A stretch of 17,541 nucleotides of DNA from Helicobacteraceae bacterium (GCA_027084065.1 JALWLR010000133.1:1-17541), one strand, 5' to 3'; counted from the stretch's first letter, positions 1-8,118 are shown. Made by a program: numbers and translations. The notes: generated from the sequence alone by a model not told the origin.

Positions 1-2191
1 CTTCAACTTTGACTTCATCGTTCCTGAGCGCTTCAAGTGAACTCTTGATAGCCTCCAATGAACCGTGAACATCCGCTTTTAGAACGATTTTGAGAGTTTT
101 GAGTTTTCCTTCGGCTATCATTGCCGTCATATCTTCAAGTGTCGATTTTGTAGAGCGTGAAAGCTCTTTGTGACGCTCATACTCATAACGCTTCTCTGCA
201 AGTTCACGCGCTTTTTTATCGCTATCGACTGCAGCCATCACTTCGCCTGCCGGCGGGACTTTATCCAGTCCGACAACTACTGCCGTGTGACTTGGTGTCA
301 GTTCTTTGAGCTGCTTGGAGTTTTCATCTATCATCGCTTTTACACGACCATGAGCAATACCACAGACTATATGGTCTCCTTTATGGAGTGTACCGTTTTG
401 AACGATGACCGTAGCAACAGGCCCGCGCCCTTTTTCAAGTGAAGACTCAACAACAACCGCTTTTGCAGGTGCGGTAGGATCAGCTTTGAGTTCCATAACT
501 TCTGCAGTAAGCAAAATATTTTCTAGTAGTTCATCGATTCCTTCTCCCGTTTTTGCTGATACCGGAATGAACTCGACATCCCCACCCCAATCTACCGGTG
601 TAACACCTCTCTCTGCAAGTTGTGCTTTTACCATATCTGGATTGGCGCTTGGTTTGTCTATTTTATTCATAGCGACCAAAATCGGCTTTTTACTCTCTTT
701 GGCAATCTTGATAACCTCTTCGGTTTGCGGTTTGACACCGTCATCGGCAGCGACGACTATGACAATAATGTCGGTAATGTCCGTACCACGTTGACGCATG
801 TTGGAAAATGCAGCGTGTCCCGGTGTATCCAAGAAGGTAATCTCTTTACCGTTTTGCTCAACCGTATACGCCCCTATATGCTGAGTAATGCCTCCAGCCT
901 CTTTTTCTGCTACTTTTGCACTTCTGATTTTATCAAGAAGTGATGTTTTTCCGTGATCGACATGTCCCATAATGGTAATAATAGGCGGTCTCTCAACCAA
1001 GTTGCTCTCATCAACTTTCTCTTCGACAAGTTTTTCAACATCAAACTGAGCTTTTGGATCGATTATGCTTACCTCTACACCAAACTCTTCAGAAAGAATC
1101 TCTATCTCATCCGATTTTAAGAAATCATTCTTCGTAGCCATGATGCCTAAATCAAAAAGTACTTTTATGATCTCTCCCATAGGGCGGTTGATGGCTTCTG
1201 CAAATTCGTAAACTCTAATGTCTTCTGGAATTTCGACATGAGTGATGACTTCTTGAGATTTTGCCTCTTTTTTGTATTTTCTTTTTTTCTCTTTTGCCAC
1301 TTTTCTCGGTCTATTTCCACCCTGTTTTACGCCGCCGTTACGACCTATTGGACGTGGAGCTCTTTTTTTAGGCTCTTCAACCTGTATCTCTTTTCGCTCA
1401 GTCATATTGATGTCGATGAGCTCTACTTGATCCTCTTCGAAGTCCATCGAAACATCGCCGATGTCACCGAAAATATCCAGTTTTACACCACTCTCTTTCT
1501 TTCTCGGTGTATCTGCAGATTTTTTAGGTTTTTTCTTGTTTTGAAGTTCTTCTAAAACATCTGCATTGAGCTTACCGTAAGAAGAGGCGAGTTTGGAGCG
1601 TCTGTTTGTATACTCCTCCTCTTTTTGTACCGGCTTTTTCTTTTTGACAATCGTCAAACCTTTTCGTTTGACTTGAGGTTGAGCCAGTTTCGGTCCAGTC
1701 GTCTGTTTTGTCTTGGAAGTAGACTTCTCTTTTGATTCTGTTTTTTCTTTCGGCTCTTTAGAGATCTCTTGCTCGTTTGCTTCGCTTTTTGCTTCCGCTG
1801 TTTCCGTACTTTTTGACTCTTGTACTTCTACTTGCGTTTCCGTCTGCTTCGTAGTGCTGCTTTTTTCTTCGCTTACACTCGCTGCTTGCGGCTTTGTTTG
1901 CTCTTTAGGAGACTCCGTTTTGGCTGTTTTAGTCGAACTTTCTTCTTTGGGAGACTCTTTCGTTACTTTTTCTTGCTTCACCGAAGAGCTCTTTTGCTTT
2001 GGCTTCTCTTCTTTCTTGCCGGGAGCCACACCGTTCATGATATAGTTCATCAATCCTTCGGCTTCCTGCATGTCGACAGTGCTTTGAGCGGATTTTACTT
2101 CTATACCTATTTCCTGTGCTTTTGTAACAACCTCTTTTGAAGTAATTCCTAACTCTTTTGCAACTTCGTATACTCTAACTTTTTCGCTCAT
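1..2191 (-). CDS. infB: Translation initiation factor IF-2 (3' end cut off by window)
   Basis: IF-2 is the GTPase that brings initiator fMet-tRNA to the 30S subunit and promotes subunit joining in the cytoplasm. About 730 codons are present. An N-terminal IF2_N domain (about residues 1-50) is followed by a long Lys/Glu/Ser-rich linker (about 55-300), then a second IF2_N-like domain (about 320-375) and the G domain. Visible GTPase motifs are GHVDHGKT (409-416), DTPGH (455-459) and NKID (509-512). The window ends in the segment with KADVHGSLEA, which is domain III; the rest of III and domain IV lie outside. The ATG at 2191 has a strong AAAGGAG upstream and starts 17 nt inside ylxR, so it is probably translationally coupled. 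It is the last visible gene of the long minus-strand unit. Identity is certain; only the C-terminal end is unseen. Confidence 0.97.
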   Translation of the reverse strand, partial: MSEKVRVYEVAKELGITSKEVVTKAQEIGIEVKSAQSTVDMQEAEGLMNYIMNGVAPGKKEEKPKQKSSSVKQEKVTKESPKEESSTKTAKTESPKEQTKPQAASVSEEKSSTTKQTETQVEVQESKSTETAEAKSEANEQEISKEPKEKTESKEKSTSKTKQTTGPKLAQPQVKRKGLTIVKKKKPVQKEEEYTNRRSKLASSYGKLNADVLEELQNKKKPKKSADTPRKKESGVKLDIFGDIGDVSMDFEEDQVELIDINMTERKEIQVEEPKKRAPRPIGRNGGVKQGGNRPRKVAKEKKRKYKKEAKSQEVITHVEIPEDIRVYEFAEAINRPMGEIIKVLFDLGIMATKNDFLKSDEIEILSEEFGVEVSIIDPKAQFDVEKLVEEKVDESNLVERPPIITIMGHVDHGKTSLLDKIRSAKVAEKEAGGITQHIGAYTVEQNGKEITFLDTPGHAAFSNMRQRGTDITDIIVIVVAADDGVKPQTEEVIKIAKESKKPILVAMNKIDKPSANPDMVKAQLAERGVTPVDWGGDVEFIPVSAKTGEGIDELLENILLTAEVMELKADPTAPAKAVVVESSLEKGRGPVATVIVQNGTLHKGDHIVCGIAHGRVKAMIDENSKQLKELTPSHTAVVVGLDKVPPAGEVMAAVDSDKKARELAEKRYEYERHKELSRSTKSTLEDMTAMIAEGKLKTLKIVLKADVHGSLEAIKSSLEALRNDEVKVE

Positions 2192-2438
2192 GGGCGATAA
2201 TCTCCTTTAGTTTGTTCGCTAATTTTTCTCTTTCGCCGCTTCTGCAGACTCTCATAAGAGATTTGAGAACTTTTTTGTCATTCTCCAAACAGCTATGACA
2301 AAGATAAAAACTTCTACCGACACCCTGAAAGTGTCGCAGCACGCCATCGATGCATTGCAGCCTCAAAAGCTTATCCTGATCCTCTCTGCCTCGGCATGAG
2401 ATGCACATTCGAGTCGGTCGGTAAAATTTCTTCGCCAT
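2175..2438 (-). CDS. ylxR: YlxR/RnpM family (DUF448) RNA-binding protein
   Basis: Small basic protein of 87 residues. The family is usually encoded beside infB; the Bacillus homologue is reported to bind RNase P RNA. The signature is visible: RPTRMCISCR near the N-terminus (8-16) and GVGRSFYLC (39-47), matching the family's RxCxxCR and GRGAYxC motifs. Cysteines 12, 15, 47 and 50 form two CxxC pairs, which could bind zinc (inference). I chose the ATG at 2438. An in-frame TTG at 2447 would add three residues (MDI), but neither start has a strong Shine-Dalgarno sequence. The gene overlaps infB by 17 nt and follows thrB after 51 nt. In many bacteria nusA lies upstream of this gene; here thrB does. 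Family assignment is firm, function in this phylum inferred. Confidence 0.87.
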   Translation of the reverse strand: MAKKFYRPTRMCISCRGREDQDKLLRLQCIDGVLRHFQGVGRSFYLCHSCLENDKKVLKSLMRVCRSGEREKLANKLKEIIAHERKS

Positions 2439-2489
2439 TATATCCAATTCTTGCTTTAATTCATACCAATTAAGAGAAAACTCCCTCTC

Positions 2490-3371
2490 TTATCGGGTTG
2501 TAATGAGACCATCATTGTCAAAATCGAGAATTTTCACTTCAAATTCCGGAAATTTCATTCGAAGCTTATTCGCTATCATCACGGCATCTTCGGCATAGGT
2601 CATATTGAAAAACGTACTGCCGCTACCACTGAGCGTACTCATAAGCGCGCCGCTTTCATAAGCGGTTTTTTGTACCCCAAAAAGTTCCGGAAGTGCCTTC
2701 ATACGTGCACGTTGATGAAATCGGTCTTGAGTGGCGATTTTAAGCATCTCCCAATCTTCATTGAAAAAAGCCGCCGTTGTGAGTGCTGCATGTGAAAGAT
2801 TGAAGACGGCATTCTCTTTGGAGTAGGATTTTGGCAAAATCGTTCTACTACGAGAGGTACTGATTGGTTTGTTAGGAATAACGACGACCGCCTTTATATA
2901 ATCCGGTAGATGTTTCTTTTGAGAAAAGACCTTGTTCTTTTCTATAGCCGCAACATTAAAGCCTCCCATGACTGCCGGTGTAATATTGTCCGGATGCGGT
3001 TCATAAAAAAGCGCATGATTTAAAATACGTCTTTTGCTTACCCGAATACCCGCCGCTTCATGTGCACTCGCAATGGCACTGACAATTACCGCAGAGGAGC
3101 TTCCAAGTCCACGCGACATAGGAATCTGGTTATAAAAAGTAAACTTGAAGTTTTGCTTTTTTTTCGTCAATCGATTGTAATGATCGTTGAAAATACTAAC
3201 AAACAGGTTGTTCCCTTTGAGTTTGAGGTTATTTTCCCCCTCGCCTTTTATGGAGAGTGAAAAAAAACGTGATGGATGAAACTCCACTTTGTTTCGCAAA
3301 TCTATAGCCAAACCCAAAGAGTCAAATCCCGGTCCTAAATTGGCACTTGTTGCCGGTACGCTTACTGTCAC
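2490..3371 (-). CDS. thrB: Homoserine kinase
   Basis: Phosphorylates L-homoserine with ATP to O-phosphohomoserine, the step before threonine synthase, in the cytoplasm. It is a GHMP-family kinase of 293 residues, close to the usual length. Motif 1, PATSANLGPGFDSLG, is at 6-20. The glycine-rich ATP loop PMSRGLGSSSAVIV is at 84-97, and the C-terminal GHMP motif STLSGSGSTFF is near residue 240. The start is GTG at 3371, preceded by AAGGA at a 6-nt spacing; this Shine-Dalgarno overlaps the TAA stop of the upstream tsaB-like gene, so translation is likely coupled. The gene sits between the tsaB-like gene and ylxR, as I recall for C. jejuni. No other threonine genes are in the window. Confident assignment. 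Confidence 0.95.
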   Translation of the reverse strand: MTVSVPATSANLGPGFDSLGLAIDLRNKVEFHPSRFFSLSIKGEGENNLKLKGNNLFVSIFNDHYNRLTKKKQNFKFTFYNQIPMSRGLGSSSAVIVSAIASAHEAAGIRVSKRRILNHALFYEPHPDNITPAVMGGFNVAAIEKNKVFSQKKHLPDYIKAVVVIPNKPISTSRSRTILPKSYSKENAVFNLSHAALTTAAFFNEDWEMLKIATQDRFHQRARMKALPELFGVQKTAYESGALMSTLSGSGSTFFNMTYAEDAVMIANKLRMKFPEFEVKILDFDNDGLITTR

Positions 3372-3380
3372 ATATGATCC

Positions 3381-3842
3381 TTATACGGCCGCTATCCCGT
3401 ACATAGGCGCCGTTTCTTCACTAAAATCCTCTTTTTGCAATATCTTCGGCAATTCAAAAGCCGACTTTTCCACTGCATCGAGTTTTTGTGTTTCTATTTT
3501 GTCTTGAATTTTAACAAAATGAAGCTTTCCTATCGCTTTTATGGGTTTACCACCGTTAAAATAGAAAGCATCCACACTTTTTAGCGGTATATCTTTAAGA
3601 ATACTCAGTGATTTTAAAAAAATGTAGGCAACTTTGATAGACATGAAACTACCCGGCCCATTGGCATAGATGAAAGTTTTAACATCATACTTTTGCAGCA
3701 AATCTTTATAAATTAGCGGAAGGGCATCTGAGCTGCGCTCTTGAGACTCTATTTGTTCTATTAGTTTGCCGTTTTCATATACACCTACAAGTATAGGAGT
3801 ACTTAAAGCAACCAAAACGACATCGACCTCTTTTTTAGGCAT
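3381..3842 (-). CDS. tsaB: Short TsaB-like protein (t6A tRNA modification partner)
   Basis: A 153-residue protein resembling the N-terminal half of TsaB, the partner that activates TsaD in making threonylcarbamoyladenosine (t6A) on ANN-decoding tRNAs. Canonical TsaB has about 230 residues. The best evidence is NGPGSFMSIKVAYIFLKSL (61-79), which matches the family's GPGSFTGIRIGLATAKGL. The family's early DTS is replaced by VALST (11-15), and the 'HSExLLP' stretch is eroded to RSSDALP (36-42). The second ASKHA subdomain is mostly absent. The ATG at 3842 overlaps the lpxC stop by 8 nt (ATGCCTAA), indicating tight coupling. C. jejuni has a similar short gene between lpxC and thrB, by memory. The family call is probable; whether it still acts in t6A synthesis is inferred. 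Confidence 0.72.
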   Translation of the reverse strand: MPKKEVDVVLVALSTPILVGVYENGKLIEQIESQERSSDALPLIYKDLLQKYDVKTFIYANGPGSFMSIKVAYIFLKSLSILKDIPLKSVDAFYFNGGKPIKAIGKLHFVKIQDKIETQKLDAVEKSAFELPKILQKEDFSEETAPMYGIAAV

Positions 3843-4719
3843 AAACTCTCTCTAGCTCACTCAGTTTTTCATCCACTATCTCAACAACTTCATAATTCTC
3901 TTCATTGGCTAGTAACGCTTTTGTCAGCTCATGATTGAGATGATGACTCCCTGCAAACGCTTCATAATTTCCTATAAAACTCATACCTATAAGGCTCATA
4001 TCTCCGATGGCATCGAGAATTTTATGGCGTACAAATTCATCGTTGTAGCGTAGACCTTCCGGGTTGAGCACCTTTTTGTCATCAAGCACAATGGCATTTT
4101 CAAGACTTCCTCCAAGTGCCAAGCCTTTAGAGCGCAAGTACTGCACCTCTTGTAAAAAGCCAAAAGTACGTGCTCTAGCTATTTCGTTTTTATATGCCTC
4201 TTTTGTAAATTCGAGTGTATATTCCTGTTTGTTGATAACGGGATGAGGAAATTTGATGGTAAAACTGTAGCGTAAATCTTTTGCCGGAATAAGTTTGACA
4301 TATTTGCCGCCATCTTCTATGACAATCTCTTTTTTGACAATCATTACCCGTTTGGGAACATCGAGTTTTTGCAAGCCCGCCTCATCGAGCAACATGCAAA
4401 AACTTGCAGCACTCCCGTCCATTACCGGTACTTCATCGCCGTCTACGACAATTCTGACATTGTCTATACCGTACGCATATACGGCAGAGAGGAGATGTTC
4501 TATCGTGGAGATGACATGTCCGTTTTTACCTATAACCGTAGCCATTCGCGTATCTACGACATTTTCCGGCTTGAGCGGAATGGAGACATCCACATCGCTT
4601 CTGTAAAAAACTATGCCACTTCCGGCTTCAAGGGGTTCGAGTCTTAATTTTACCGGTGTCCCCTTGTGCAAACCGATTCCTACAATATCGACCGCTTTGG
4701 CTATGGTTGTTTGATACAT
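3835..4719 (-). CDS. lpxC: UDP-3-O-acyl-N-acetylglucosamine deacetylase (lipid A synthesis)
   Basis: Zn-dependent deacetylase that catalyses the first committed step of lipid A synthesis in the cytoplasm. At 294 residues it is close to the family norm (about 300). Zinc ligands are visible as H75 in STIEHLLSA, and H232 and D236 in FVRHKILDAIGD. Catalytic E74 precedes H75, and H259 in GSHHLNHEL fits the conserved catalytic histidine. The N-terminal IGLHKG motif is at 15-20. The ATG at 4719 has AAAGGG just upstream and lies 9 nt after the M23 peptidase gene, which suggests that peptidoglycan remodelling and LPS synthesis are co-transcribed. Its end overlaps the tsaB-like gene by 8 nt. Presence of lpxC indicates an LPS-bearing outer membrane. 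Assignment is certain. Confidence 0.97.
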   Translation of the reverse strand: MYQTTIAKAVDIVGIGLHKGTPVKLRLEPLEAGSGIVFYRSDVDVSIPLKPENVVDTRMATVIGKNGHVISTIEHLLSAVYAYGIDNVRIVVDGDEVPVMDGSAASFCMLLDEAGLQKLDVPKRVMIVKKEIVIEDGGKYVKLIPAKDLRYSFTIKFPHPVINKQEYTLEFTKEAYKNEIARARTFGFLQEVQYLRSKGLALGGSLENAIVLDDKKVLNPEGLRYNDEFVRHKILDAIGDMSLIGMSFIGNYEAFAGSHHLNHELTKALLANEENYEVVEIVDEKLSELERVYA

Positions 4720-4728
4720 GTTTTCCCT

Positions 4729-6099
4729 TTACTGATCTTTGTCAATCATATCTTTGGCAAGCTTTATCACTTTTGTCACATTGAGTTTGATCCAACGCTT
4801 GTCCATCCACTCCTGCGGACGTACTTCTATACCTTGAACCAAAACACCGAAATGGAGATGATCTCCCATGGCATAGCCAGATTTTCCCGTTCTTGCAATG
4901 ACCTGCTTTGGTCGTACCTCATCGCCTTGCGATACCAGCAATGAGGAGCAGTGTCCATAAAGTGTGTAGAGACCAAGACCGTGATGTATAATAGGCATAT
5001 TACCATAGAGCCCATTAAAATCGGCGAAAACCACTTTTCCACCGTTTTGCGGGCGAATGTCAGCCATTGCTTTACTGGCAAGATCAAGTCCCATATGATA
5101 AGACTCGCTTATGCGCTGTCCTTTGTAGTAGTAAATTCTATGATCTCCAAAGCTTGCTACAACTTTGGCATTTTTTAACGGATACATTCTATGAATTTTA
5201 AAAGAATCCACTCTTTGCGTAGGTACTTTGGATGTAATTTCATGTATGAGTTTTTCATTTTTCGCACGAACCGTCTCGTTAATGATCTTAAACTGTTCTA
5301 TCGGGTCGTCCACACCTGCCGTTTCATCGAACATACTTGCAAGATCGGCTATTTTACCTTTGAGAAATTTATCGCTTATTTTCAAATAGGAGACTTTGTA
5401 AGATCTGTTTTTCAAATAGAGCGGAACATACGCTTTGACACTGTTGCCGGCAAGGTCACTGACAAAGATATCGGCACGAAAGTTTTTCTCTTGAACCGGC
5501 CATGCAAGCAGTGCTATGTAGTAACCATCTTTGTAAAAAGGAGTGACATGAAAGACTTTGCCAAAGTTGGTCTTGATGTAAACTTTATCGAGATTTTCAT
5601 CTTTTGCTTTGAAAACGACTACGGCAGAACCCCCTTTGCTGATTTTATAGGAATTGGCTACGACACTGACCTGCGGGCGGTGTTTGTCCACTGTAAAGGA
5701 GAACTCTTTTCTTGCAAGATTTCCGTTTCCAAAATTCCATTTGCTTGCATCGCGTGCTTCGACAATGATCTTTACCTCTTTGTCTTTAACGGCATAAGCG
5801 CTTCTAGGACTTTGCACCTCAAGAGTTATCTCTTTGGAGGGAGTAACGAGTTTAGATGCCGTGAGCTCCTTCTGCCCTTTTGATGTTTGAATGACGACTC
5901 GATACTCCTGTATACCGCTTGTATCTTGCATCTTGAGTTTGAGCGGTGTTTTCAGATTCCAATACGAACCGTTTTCTATAACGATTTGTGGAGCTTTTTG
6001 CTCAAATGTTTCGGAATTGAACAAATAAACGACTCCGACTATAATCATTGCCAGTAAAGACAATACGACAACTGTAGAACTATTTTTCTTTTTTCTCAA
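4729..6099 (-). CDS. M23 family (LytM-type) peptidoglycan endopeptidase, membrane anchored
   Basis: Zinc metallo-endopeptidase expected to cut peptidoglycan peptide cross-links in the periplasm. The 456-residue protein has a basic N-terminus, one membrane segment (about 9-27), a roughly 200-residue beta-rich region (about 35-230, Ig-like in feel; not assigned), a helical linker, and an M23 domain (about 310-430). The active site is complete: HMGLD (H335, D339), H383 in YGHCS and HLH at 414-416, so the enzyme should be active. The start appears to be TTG at 6099, supported by AAGAGGT 8 nt upstream; the next ATG lies inside the membrane segment. It overlaps the DHH gene by 20 nt and is 9 nt from lpxC. 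Related peptidases shape helical cells in Helicobacter and Campylobacter; that role here is inference. Confidence 0.9.
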   Translation of the reverse strand: MRKKKNSSTVVVLSLLAMIIVGVVYLFNSETFEQKAPQIVIENGSYWNLKTPLKLKMQDTSGIQEYRVVIQTSKGQKELTASKLVTPSKEITLEVQSPRSAYAVKDKEVKIIVEARDASKWNFGNGNLARKEFSFTVDKHRPQVSVVANSYKISKGGSAVVVFKAKDENLDKVYIKTNFGKVFHVTPFYKDGYYIALLAWPVQEKNFRADIFVSDLAGNSVKAYVPLYLKNRSYKVSYLKISDKFLKGKIADLASMFDETAGVDDPIEQFKIINETVRAKNEKLIHEITSKVPTQRVDSFKIHRMYPLKNAKVVASFGDHRIYYYKGQRISESYHMGLDLASKAMADIRPQNGGKVVFADFNGLYGNMPIIHHGLGLYTLYGHCSSLLVSQGDEVRPKQVIARTGKSGYAMGDHLHFGVLVQGIEVRPQEWMDKRWIKLNVTKVIKLAKDMIDKDQ

Positions 6100-7030
6100 T
6101 TTTTTTTACCTCTTGTAAAATTTTTTTTTGCATTTCCTCTGCAGAAAGCGGCTCCAAAAGCTCGCAAACAGCATAATCCGCTTTTGCATCTGCGCCAAAA
6201 ACAACGGCTATTTTCAAAAGTTCCTTTTCATCACTTCTAAAAAGAAGAGTATAACCCCCAGCCTTTCTTTCGACAATAGCGATACTCATCCGCACACTCG
6301 GCAGCCAAAGTGCACGCTCAAGCGCTTCTTGCGTATCTTCAAGCTCGGCTCCAGTATGTAGAAGTAAAGCCCGATCTACATAAAAAAGCGCTATTTGAGC
6401 ACTCTCTACCAAGCGCATCGACTCAAGCATTTTTCCAATGAGTCGTAATTGTGAAAGTGTGCTATATTTTTGTAAATACTTGACCACTTCTGCATGTAGT
6501 GCTCCATAATCTAAAAGCTCTTTTGCAAAAGCAAAGGTCATACCATTTACATCGCTTTTTTGGAACATATCACTTTTTTCAACAATTCCAGCATAGAGTG
6601 CCGTTGCCATTTTAGCATTGATTTTTGCTTTTGCTTTTTGCAAAATATCATAAACAAGTGTCGTGATGGAGAGTGCCGAAGCATCGATTATATTGAGCTC
6701 TCCGTAAGCCGGGTTGGATGGATCGTTATCAATGTTGATCGTCGGCCGTTTGATAGAGATACCATTCCCTTCAAGTGACTGCACACCACATGCAATAAAC
6801 AACTCCCCACCGGCGGGAAGATTGTTTCTGATTTTTTCTACCCACGCAATGAATTTATAACACCTCTTTATTGTAGTAGAGTTGCAAAAAAAAGAGACCT
6901 TTTTATGTCTTTGCAACATGTAGCTATACAGCGCGCTTGCACTTCCAAGCGCATCCGCATCAGGGTTTTCAGGCACTATGAGTACTATATGTTTTGCATG
7001 TGCCAAAAGCTCTTCGAATTGCTGCATCAT
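6080..7030 (-). CDS. Degenerate DHH/DHHA1 (NrnA-like) protein, probably non-catalytic
   Basis: The 316-residue protein has the layout of DHH-DHHA1 phosphoesterases (NrnA/RecJ-like; the active family degrades oligoribonucleotides, pAp or cyclic dinucleotides using Mn2+). Motif I reads PENPDADALGS (20-30), keeping D24 and D26 but with Pro for the usual leading His. Motif III, normally DHH, is DND (101-103) within NIDNDPSNPAYG. The motif II Asp is not apparent in ACGVQS (80-85). Motif IV reads GIVEKSD rather than GIxTDTG (148-154). The C-terminal GGGH substrate loop is replaced by GADAKADYA (279-287). Most metal ligands are therefore gone while the surrounding fold is well kept. It overlaps flhB by 4 nt (ATGA) and the M23 gene by 20 nt. 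A second ATG directly follows the first. Family call firm; loss of catalysis inferred. Confidence 0.82.
   Translation of the reverse strand: MMQQFEELLAHAKHIVLIVPENPDADALGSASALYSYMLQRHKKVSFFCNSTTIKRCYKFIAWVEKIRNNLPAGGELFIACGVQSLEGNGISIKRPTINIDNDPSNPAYGELNIIDASALSITTLVYDILQKAKAKINAKMATALYAGIVEKSDMFQKSDVNGMTFAFAKELLDYGALHAEVVKYLQKYSTLSQLRLIGKMLESMRLVESAQIALFYVDRALLLHTGAELEDTQEALERALWLPSVRMSIAIVERKAGGYTLLFRSDEKELLKIAVVFGADAKADYAVCELLEPLSAEEMQKKILQEVKKIEKKEK
6108..6114 (-). promoter_or_regulatory. Ribosome binding site selecting the TTG start of the M23 peptidase
   Basis: AAGAGGT on the minus strand lies 8 nt upstream of TTG at 6099. No ATG or GTG is available before the membrane segment, so this site decides the start. 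It lies inside the 3' end of the DHH gene, which implies translational coupling. Confidence 0.6.
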
Positions 7031-8085
7031 AACTTTTTATTCTCCATTTTATACACATACGCCAACACTTCCGCCACAGCGGCAAAAAGCTCTTCGGGTA
7101 TGGGCTTGTCAATATCTACCTGCGCATACAATGCCCTAGCAAGTGGTGGATTTTCGACAACATGCACACCGTTTTCTCTTGCAATTTTTTTGATTTGCAA
7201 TGCAATATTGTCTGCCCCTTTGGCAATGACAACGGGGGCTTTGTGTTTTTGCTGGTCATACTTCAAAGCAACGGCATAGTGCGTAGGGTTTGTCACAACA
7301 ACATCGGCATTGGGGACTTCCGCCATCATCCTCTTTTTGGAAGCCTCCATCTGAATTTGACGGATTTTTGCTTTGATAAGCGGGTCTCCCTCCATATTTT
7401 TCATCTCATCTTTTATCTCCTGTTTGCTCATCTTCAATCCGTCAAAATAGCGCTTTCGCGTTATAATCAAATCAACCAGTGCAAAAAGTGCCAGCACGAC
7501 AAGCATAACCAGTGCAAGTAAAATACTTTTATAAGCGAGCCATCGCAACTGATCGCCAAGTCCATACAGCATAACGGCAGGTAACTCTTTGATAAACATG
7601 AAAAAAAAGACAAACCCCACCCCAAGCACCACAAAAGCTTTGAGTGTATTTTTCACTCCATCGACAATTTTTTTGAGTGAAAAGAGATTTTTCATTCCCT
7701 TTATCGGATCAATTTTACTAAAATCAGGAGTGAGCGGCTCGGTCGTAAACAAAAAGCCAAACTGTGCAACGTTTCCGGCAACACCCGCTATGGCAACCGC
7801 TCCCGCAACGGGAAGCACCGTCAAAAAAATCACTTTTGCCGTCGTTATTGCCAACGATATAGCCAAATTGACATCTATCTCCGAACCGATAAGCGTAAAA
7901 AAGTAGCGCGTCGCATCAAACAGCTCATTGGAAATAAAGCCAAAAAGCATCAAAAAAACGACAATAGCGACAAACAAAGGGATAATTCCCGACGCGTCTT
8001 GAGACTTGGGAACATTTCCCTTTTTACGGGCATCCTCTATCTTCTTGGGGGTGGGTTCTTCGGTTTTTTCCTGATCGTCAGCCAT
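7027..8085 (-). CDS. flhB: Flagellar type III export switch protein FlhB
   Basis: Inner-membrane component of the flagellar export apparatus that controls the switch from rod/hook to filament substrates. The 352-residue, full-length protein has the FlhB N-terminal signature TEEPTPKKIEDARKKGNVPKS, about four hydrophobic segments (about 33-53, 77-105, 150-170, 185-210), the KxxxDGLKMSKQEIKDE region at the membrane exit, and the cytoplasmic self-cleavage motif NPTH (266-269) followed by the conserved YAVAL. This is the genuine FlhB rather than the short C-terminal-only paralogue known in the phylum. No strong Shine-Dalgarno precedes the ATG at 8085. It lies 33 nt after nadC, and a TACAAT at 8112-8117 may be an internal promoter. 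No other flagellar gene is in the window. Certain identity. Confidence 0.96.
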   Translation of the reverse strand: MADDQEKTEEPTPKKIEDARKKGNVPKSQDASGIIPLFVAIVVFLMLFGFISNELFDATRYFFTLIGSEIDVNLAISLAITTAKVIFLTVLPVAGAVAIAGVAGNVAQFGFLFTTEPLTPDFSKIDPIKGMKNLFSLKKIVDGVKNTLKAFVVLGVGFVFFFMFIKELPAVMLYGLGDQLRWLAYKSILLALVMLVVLALFALVDLIITRKRYFDGLKMSKQEIKDEMKNMEGDPLIKAKIRQIQMEASKKRMMAEVPNADVVVTNPTHYAVALKYDQQKHKAPVVIAKGADNIALQIKKIARENGVHVVENPPLARALYAQVDIDKPIPEELFAAVAEVLAYVYKMENKKL

Positions 8086-8111
8086 AGCGTAACATCACTT
8101 TTTACTCTAAA

Positions 8112-8117
8112 ATTGTA
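8112..8117 (-). promoter_or_regulatory. Possible internal promoter (-10) before flhB
   Basis: TACAAT, preceded by GC, overlaps the end of nadC and would start transcription about 20 nt before flhB. The same GCTACAAT octamer stands before the response regulator and kinase genes. No -35 is evident. Sequence resemblance only. Confidence 0.3.
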
Positions 8118-8118
8118 G

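Noticed and set aside
405..794. 129-codon plus-strand frame and similar frames over 1-2140
   Set aside because: They are shadows of infB; the IF-2 GTPase motifs on the minus strand explain the region.
2443..2490. Weak inverted repeats between thrB and ylxR (AAGAGA/TCTCTT and TTAATT/AATTAA)
   Set aside because: Short AT-rich stems with no T-run; not convincing as a terminator or riboswitch.
5191..5883. 230-codon open frame on the plus strand
   Set aside because: It is antisense to the M23 peptidase, whose full active site and upstream ribosome site are clear; the translation shows no family resemblance.
6080..7030. Calling the DHH protein a pseudogene
   Set aside because: The frame is open over 316 codons with both domains kept and tight overlaps with its neighbours, which fits a maintained non-catalytic protein better than decay.
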